64,000 nucleotides of DNA, taken from Ruminococcus sp. AM22-13. Its GTDB lineage: Bacteria > Bacillota > Clostridia > Lachnospirales > Lachnospiraceae. The DNA lies in assembly GCF_003471165.1 (NCBI RefSeq), contig NZ_QRIL01000012.1, positions 27,243 through 91,242 of the forward strand, written 5' to 3'. Below are positions 59,391 through 64,000 of the stretch, in pieces (the stretch's first letter is position 1; every line of letters starts with the position of its first letter). The translations under genes and the position numbers were made by a program. The notes beneath the pieces are model-generated. The model was not told the DNA's origin, did no database searches, and saw nothing but the letters and a program-made list of their open reading frames with translations.

Positions 59391-61124
59391 ATGATCAAAA
59401 AACTGCAGAAAAAATATGCCCTGTCTGAACAGGGAGCAAAAGACCTGATCAAAGGCTGCCTGGCCTGTGTCCTTCAGAATCTGTCTTTTATGTTTCCGGT
59501 AGGTCTTTTATATTACATGGTCAGCGATCTGATGAACGGAGGTGTTCCCGGTGGGAAAATTCCATTTTATGTGGCAGGCTGCGTGGTGTGTATCGGCCTG
59601 ATTCTGCTGACCACTTTCTTTCAATATAATGCGACCTATTTTGCCACTTACAAAGAAAGCGGTATCCGCCGCATTACCCTTGCAGAGCATCTGCGTAAGA
59701 TTCCCCTTTCCTTTTTCGGGAAAAAGGATTTAGCCGATCTTACCAGCACCATTATGGCGGACTGTACCTTCCTGGAACAGAGCTTTTCACATTTTATCCC
59801 TGAGCTTGCGGGTTCGATCATTTCTACGGTTCTGATTTCCATCGGTCTGCTCTTTACGGACTGGAGAATGGCACTGGCTGCCTTATGGGTTCTGCCGGTT
59901 GCCTTTGCGATTGTGGGATTTTCCGCAAAGATTCAGGAAAATCTGAATCAGAAAGCGATGGATGTGAAGATGGCCTGCGCAGACGGGATACAGGAGTGCA
60001 TTGAAACGGTTCGTGACCTGAAAGCGAACAACGCGGAGCAGGCATATTTAAAAGGTCTGGAAAAGAAGATCCGTGCCGTGGAGCATCGTTCCATCCTCAA
60101 TGAATTCGGCCTTGCTGTTTTTGTGGTTTCCGCATCGCTGGTGCTGAAGCTTGGTATTGCAACGGTTGCGCTGGCAGGAGCTGTTCTGCTCATGCAAGGA
60201 AGCCTCTCCGTGCTTACATTCTTTATGTTCCTTCTGGTAGTATCCCGTTTATATGACCCTCTGCAGGGCGCACTCCAGAATCTTGCGGCAGTCATCAGTA
60301 CACGAACCAACATTTCCCGTATGAATGAAATTCTCGATCATCCGATCCAGCAGGGCAGCGACAGGCTTTCCAATCAGGGGTATGATATTGTCTTTGACCA
60401 TGTTGGGTTTGCCTACAATACCGGAGAAACCGTATTGAAAGATGTTTCCTTTACGGCAAAACAGGGAGAGGTTACGGCTTTGGTCGGCCCATCTGGCGGC
60501 GGAAAAACAACCGTATCCCGGCTGGCAGCAAGGTTCTGGGATATTAACAGAGGAAAGATTACCGTGGGAGGCATGGATGTATCCCGAATTGACCCGGAAA
60601 CACTGCTTTCTCTGTATTCCATCGTATTCCAGGATGTTACACTGTTTGACAATACGATTCTGGAAAATATCCGAATCGGAAACAAAGACGCCACAGATGA
60701 ACAGGTCATTGCTGCTGCGAAACTTGCCAATGTGGATGAATTTGCGGAAAAACTGCCGGATGGATGGCATACCAATATCGGGGAAAATGGCTGTGAACTT
60801 TCCGGCGGAGAGCGCCAGCGTATCTCTATTGCCCGTGCATTTCTGAAAAATGCGCCGATCATTCTTTTAGATGAAGCTACTGCTTCCCTGGATGTGGAGA
60901 ATGAAACTCTGATACAGACAGCCCTTTCTCGTCTGATCGCAGATAAAACGGTTCTGGTCATCGCCCACAGGATGCGTACCGTAGCAGGAGCAGATAAAAT
61001 TGTTGTCCTTTCTGATGGCACCGTGGCAGAAGAAGGATCACCAAAGGATCTGGAAGAAAAGAATGGTGTATATGCCCATATGGTAAAACTGCAGACAGAA
61101 AGCCAGAATTGGAAACTTTCATAA
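59391..61124 (+). CDS. ABC half-transporter, second pair B
   Basis: A 577-residue partner with six membrane segments, GPSGGGKTT, LSGGERQRISIARAFLKNAP and ILLDEATAS. GGAGGTG precedes ATG 59391. With the previous product it forms a heterodimer. It is followed by a methyltransferase gene rather than by ECF genes. Confidence 0.88.
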   Translation: MIKKLQKKYALSEQGAKDLIKGCLACVLQNLSFMFPVGLLYYMVSDLMNGGVPGGKIPFYVAGCVVCIGLILLTTFFQYNATYFATYKESGIRRITLAEHLRKIPLSFFGKKDLADLTSTIMADCTFLEQSFSHFIPELAGSIISTVLISIGLLFTDWRMALAALWVLPVAFAIVGFSAKIQENLNQKAMDVKMACADGIQECIETVRDLKANNAEQAYLKGLEKKIRAVEHRSILNEFGLAVFVVSASLVLKLGIATVALAGAVLLMQGSLSVLTFFMFLLVVSRLYDPLQGALQNLAAVISTRTNISRMNEILDHPIQQGSDRLSNQGYDIVFDHVGFAYNTGETVLKDVSFTAKQGEVTALVGPSGGGKTTVSRLAARFWDINRGKITVGGMDVSRIDPETLLSLYSIVFQDVTLFDNTILENIRIGNKDATDEQVIAAAKLANVDEFAEKLPDGWHTNIGENGCELSGGERQRISIARAFLKNAPIILLDEATASLDVENETLIQTALSRLIADKTVLVIAHRMRTVAGADKIVVLSDGTVAEEGSPKDLEEKNGVYAHMVKLQTESQNWKLS

Positions 61125-61143
61125 AGAAAAAGGAGGGCTGGTT

Positions 61144-61950
61144 ATGCAAAAATTAGGCGTTGTGGAGGATACCCTGTTTGTCCCTATGCTGGGCAGAATC
61201 TATGCCAGTGAGCATTGCCCGCAAATTTTATATGATAAAAAAGCATTGGAATTGAAAAATAAGCTACCCTCGGACTTGATTGAGCAGAATAAGCAGAACC
61301 AATATACCCTTTTGGCCTCTGCTTCCCGGTCTGCTAATATGGATCGGATTATTCGGGATTTTCTGGAACGCAGACCGAACGGTGCGATTGTCCAACTGGG
61401 TTGTGGCCTGGAGACAACCTATTACCGCTGTGATAACGGAAGGGCACGCTGGTATGCTGTGGATCTGCCTCATGTGATCGAATACCGGCGAGGGCTTCTT
61501 CCCGAACCGGAGCGTGAATGCTATATTTCCGGGAATGCCTTTGCAAAGGACTGGATCAAAAAAGTCCGCGATGAGGTGCTTGATACTCCGATTCTCGTTA
61601 TTGCAGGTGGACTATTCCATTATTTTGAGGAAAATAAGGTCATTGCCCTTCTGCGTATGATTGGACAATTTGGAAATATGAAAGTTGTTTTTGATACCGT
61701 GAACAGAAAAGGCATGGCAATGATGCAAAAGAAGTACATGAGGCAGGTAGGCCATGCCGATGCGCAGATGTTCTTTTATGTCGATGCAGTGGAAGAACTG
61801 GCGGCAAAGATCGGGGGTAATGCAAAGGTGATTGCGGATGAACCATACTATCGTTACATCCCTAAAAACGGCTTAAAGATGTCCACGAAGGTCAGTATGG
61901 CGGTTTCTGATCGGTTCTGCATGGTGAAGATGATACAGTTGAAACTATAG
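61144..61950 (+). CDS. TcmP/LCM-like SAM methyltransferase
   Basis: A 268-residue class I methyltransferase. VQLGCGLETTYYR near residues 81-93 is the SAM motif, WYAVDLPHVIEYR and AGGLFHYFEE follow as in leucine-carboxyl/TcmP-type O-methyltransferases, which modify small molecules. AAGGAGG precedes ATG 61144. It is the last gene of the second transporter operon, suggesting that the transported molecule, or a precursor of it, is methylated. Confidence 0.82.
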   Translation: MQKLGVVEDTLFVPMLGRIYASEHCPQILYDKKALELKNKLPSDLIEQNKQNQYTLLASASRSANMDRIIRDFLERRPNGAIVQLGCGLETTYYRCDNGRARWYAVDLPHVIEYRRGLLPEPERECYISGNAFAKDWIKKVRDEVLDTPILVIAGGLFHYFEENKVIALLRMIGQFGNMKVVFDTVNRKGMAMMQKKYMRQVGHADAQMFFYVDAVEELAAKIGGNAKVIADEPYYRYIPKNGLKMSTKVSMAVSDRFCMVKMIQLKL

Positions 61951-62168
61951 ATGCTTTTGCGTGGAAAAGAAAAGAGGTTAAATCTTGTTATAACATGTAA
62001 TAAATGTTACCACAATCAACTCTACAATGATTTGTTTTCCAATAAATTAGAGCGATGATGTATTACTCAAATAAAAATTAAGCACAGAGTGATTCTTTCT
62101 AATTGGTAACTAAACTACTTAAAAAAATATTATATAATTAGTTTATATCAACTGATAGGGAGGTGGAA

Positions 62169-62390
62169 ATGAGCATGAGTGAACTCCACAAACCAGAATG
62201 GTACGGGGAATGTGCTATAATTTCTGACAAATATAATGATTATGTTCAAATAAAATATAAATGCAATGGGACTGGAACTTTATATGATTACTCATTATTC
62301 CCTGGTATCAATTTAATTTTTATGGATTTTAACAACCGTAGCAAGAATTCTCTCACCTCTATAGGGACACCACTGAAAAAGTGGTCGTAA
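62169..62390 (+). pseudogene. AraC-type regulator N-terminus cut by IS1182-like element
   Basis: KPEWYGECAIISDKYNDYVQ then YDYSLFPGINLIFMDFN is the ligand-domain start of AraC regulators found beside such transporters. GGGAGG precedes ATG 62169. From about 62350 the sequence is the insertion element, and the HTH part is not seen in the window. Confidence 0.65.
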
Positions 62391-64000
62391 AATCATATAT
62401 CTGATATAATTAAGGTATCATAATTGTCGGAGGTTGAAATGTTATCATCCCAACTTAAACTTAGCCTTAGTTATTATTCAGATTTATATGACATGATTGT
62501 ACCAAAAGATCATATTCTAAGAAAAATCAGGGAATTGGTCGATTTTTCTTTTATATATGATGAATTAAAAAATAAATATTGCCTTGATAATGGACGTAAT
62601 GCAAAAAACCCTATATTGCTATTTAAATATCTGCTTTTAAAATATCTTTATAACCTTTCTGATAATGGTGTTGTTGAAAGATCACGATATGATATGTCTT
62701 TTAAATATTTTCTGGAATTAACGCCAGAAGAAGAGGTTATCCATCCTAGTCTTTTAACCAAATTCAGAAAGCAGCGTTTAAAAGATGAAAATATACTTGA
62801 TCTGCTCATAAATAAAAGTGTAGAACTTGCCATAAATCAAGGTGTTTTAAAAAGCAATACTATAATTGTTGACTCAACTCATACAGAAGCCCGTTATCAT
62901 AAAACTACTCAGAGAGAAATGTTGAAAAAAGCCTCTACTTCTTTAAAAGCAGCTTTAAAAGATTCTGATAAAGACATTTATCTGCCAGATGAACCTGAAA
63001 AACGAGCTTCTTCAGATGAGTATAATGAATACTGTCATGAATTATTAAACACAGTTCAGGAAAGTCCGTATTCAGAACTGCCAACGATTAAAGAAGAATC
63101 TTCTATGTTATCCGAAATTTTGGATAATCAGATTGATTGTTATGATCAATCCATTGACCCGGATGCCCGGATTGGCCATAAAACGGTCAATTCTTCTTTT
63201 TACGGATACAAAACTCATTTGGCCATGACAGATGAACGGATTATCACAGCAGCAACAATCACATCCGGCGAAGCATTTGATGGTCAGGAACTTCCAGTAC
63301 TGGTTCAAAAAAGTAAAGCAGCAGGTGCAACCGTTAATGAAGTAATAGCAGATACCGCATATTCCACACTGGAAAATTTAAAAGATGCACAAAGCAATGA
63401 CTATAAATTAATTTCAAAGCTTAACCCGAGCATCATAAAAGGGACTCGTTCAGAGGACGGCTTTATCTTTAATAAAGATGCGGATACCATGCAGTGCCCA
63501 GCGGGGCATTTGGCTATAAAATATCGAATTGACAAACGTAGTAATCAGAAAAAGAATACACGTATCAAATATTTTTTCGATATTAATAAATGCCATGTCT
63601 GTCCTTATCGTAATGGCTGCTATAAAGAAAATGCAAAAACCAAAACGTATAGTATCACTATTAAATCGGATTATCATAAAAATCAAGAAGCGTTTCAAAA
63701 AACACAATATTTCAAGGAACGTTTCAAAACCCGCTATATGATAGAGGCAAAAAATAGTGAATTAAAAAATATACACGGATATAGTCGTTGTGATGCTGCT
63801 GGACTATCAAACATGCAACTTCAAGGAGCAGTATCAATATTTGCAGTCAATTTAAAACGAATTTTAAAACTAAAGGGAGAAGTCTGCCCAAATGAGAAAA
63901 AATAGGAAAATTCATCTCTCAAAAGGGTAGATTTTGCATCCCTCAAAACACTATTTTAGCAATATTTTATTATCAAGGAACATTTTTGCACATATTTGAC
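62352..64000 (+). mobile_element. IS1182-family insertion sequence (right end beyond window or unresolved)
   Basis: Starts near GGGACACCACTG at 62352, where the AraC-like frame loses homology, and contains one transposase gene. CCACT/AGTGG pairs at the very start. A matching inverted repeat was not found before the window end. Confidence 0.65.
62439..63905 (+). CDS. IS1182-family DDE transposase
   Basis: A 488-residue transposase: IVPKDHILRKIRELVDFSFI start, IIVDSTHTEARYHK (first Asp), YGYKTHLAMTDE, VIADTAYSTLENLKD (second Asp), the cysteine cluster CPAGH ... CHVCPYRNGC, and MIEAKNSELKNIHG (Glu). GGAGG precedes ATG 62439. Much more AT-rich than its neighbours. Confidence 0.9.
   Translation: MLSSQLKLSLSYYSDLYDMIVPKDHILRKIRELVDFSFIYDELKNKYCLDNGRNAKNPILLFKYLLLKYLYNLSDNGVVERSRYDMSFKYFLELTPEEEVIHPSLLTKFRKQRLKDENILDLLINKSVELAINQGVLKSNTIIVDSTHTEARYHKTTQREMLKKASTSLKAALKDSDKDIYLPDEPEKRASSDEYNEYCHELLNTVQESPYSELPTIKEESSMLSEILDNQIDCYDQSIDPDARIGHKTVNSSFYGYKTHLAMTDERIITAATITSGEAFDGQELPVLVQKSKAAGATVNEVIADTAYSTLENLKDAQSNDYKLISKLNPSIIKGTRSEDGFIFNKDADTMQCPAGHLAIKYRIDKRSNQKKNTRIKYFFDINKCHVCPYRNGCYKENAKTKTYSITIKSDYHKNQEAFQKTQYFKERFKTRYMIEAKNSELKNIHGYSRCDAAGLSNMQLQGAVSIFAVNLKRILKLKGEVCPNEKK

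Noticed and set aside
62352..64000. CRISPR array or tRNA genes anywhere in the window
   Set aside because: No regularly spaced repeats and no cloverleaf-like sequences were seen on reading either strand.

Overview
The window reads as a mosaic of conjugative and mobilizable elements from a Gram-positive gut Clostridia (Lachnospiraceae/Oscillospiraceae-like) genome. The basis is the Tn1549/Tn4451-type gene families (VirB4, NlpC/P60, DUF4315, DUF4366, TopB, TTRAP, helicase/methylase, MobC/MobA, TnpV/TnpW/TnpX), the strong GGAGG ribosome sites and the transposon-style KTR, sigma and HTH small genes. No rRNA, tRNA, CRISPR array or obvious chromosomal housekeeping operon was seen.

Layout. 1-20.9 kb: transfer half of an integrative conjugative element (ICE 1): VirB4 (cut by the window edge), cell-wall hydrolase, DUF4315, DUF4366, a PAP2 + membrane-HTH cargo pair, topoisomerase III, four small genes, a 2461-codon methylase/helicase with a tnpV gene nested in another frame, MobC, two small genes and a relaxase. 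20.9-31.85 kb: a second element inserted in it, with an oriT-like site at its left end, a truncated zincin/YodL protein, TTRAP, its own MobA/MobC and oriT, an Orf9-like regulator, an attenuator leader, a KTR gene, an IS110 insertion, an RlmN/Cfr-family methylase, sigma and HTH genes, a structured non-coding region, TnpW and a TnpX-type serine recombinase. 31.85-44.4 kb: ICE 1 resumes with accessory genes, an ImmR/ImmA-like switch in front of a Y-family DNA polymerase, an AAA ATPase + Toprim-like pair resembling abortive-infection systems, a second copy of the structured non-coding region, a MazF-like toxin, an excisionase and two tandem tyrosine integrases. 44.5-47.9 kb: wreckage of at least one more element (cut YodL-island and TTRAP genes, a helicase::AbiEi chimera, an AbiEii stub, a truncated DUF1016 gene, a mobC relic with its oriT), plus an intact-looking CPBP protease. 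48-62 kb: two parallel TetR + paired ABC half-transporter modules. The first continues into an ECF-type uptake system (MptD-like S component, EcfT, double EcfA) and a DtxR-family repressor; the second ends in a TcmP-like methyltransferase. 62.2-64 kb: an AraC-type regulator cut by an IS1182-type element.

How it works together. The 0-21 kb genes build and license the transfer apparatus; the integrases and serine recombinase move the two elements. The transporter block looks like metallophore uptake cargo: both ABC operons carry the same GTTAGC-N5-CTAAC inverted repeat just upstream, the type of site a DtxR-family metal repressor binds, and such a repressor is encoded in the block. The strongest leads are this shared operator, the two diverged copies of an unidentified structured RNA, the three oriT-like copies, the nested tnpV gene, the AAA/Toprim pair and the repressor/protease/polymerase switch.
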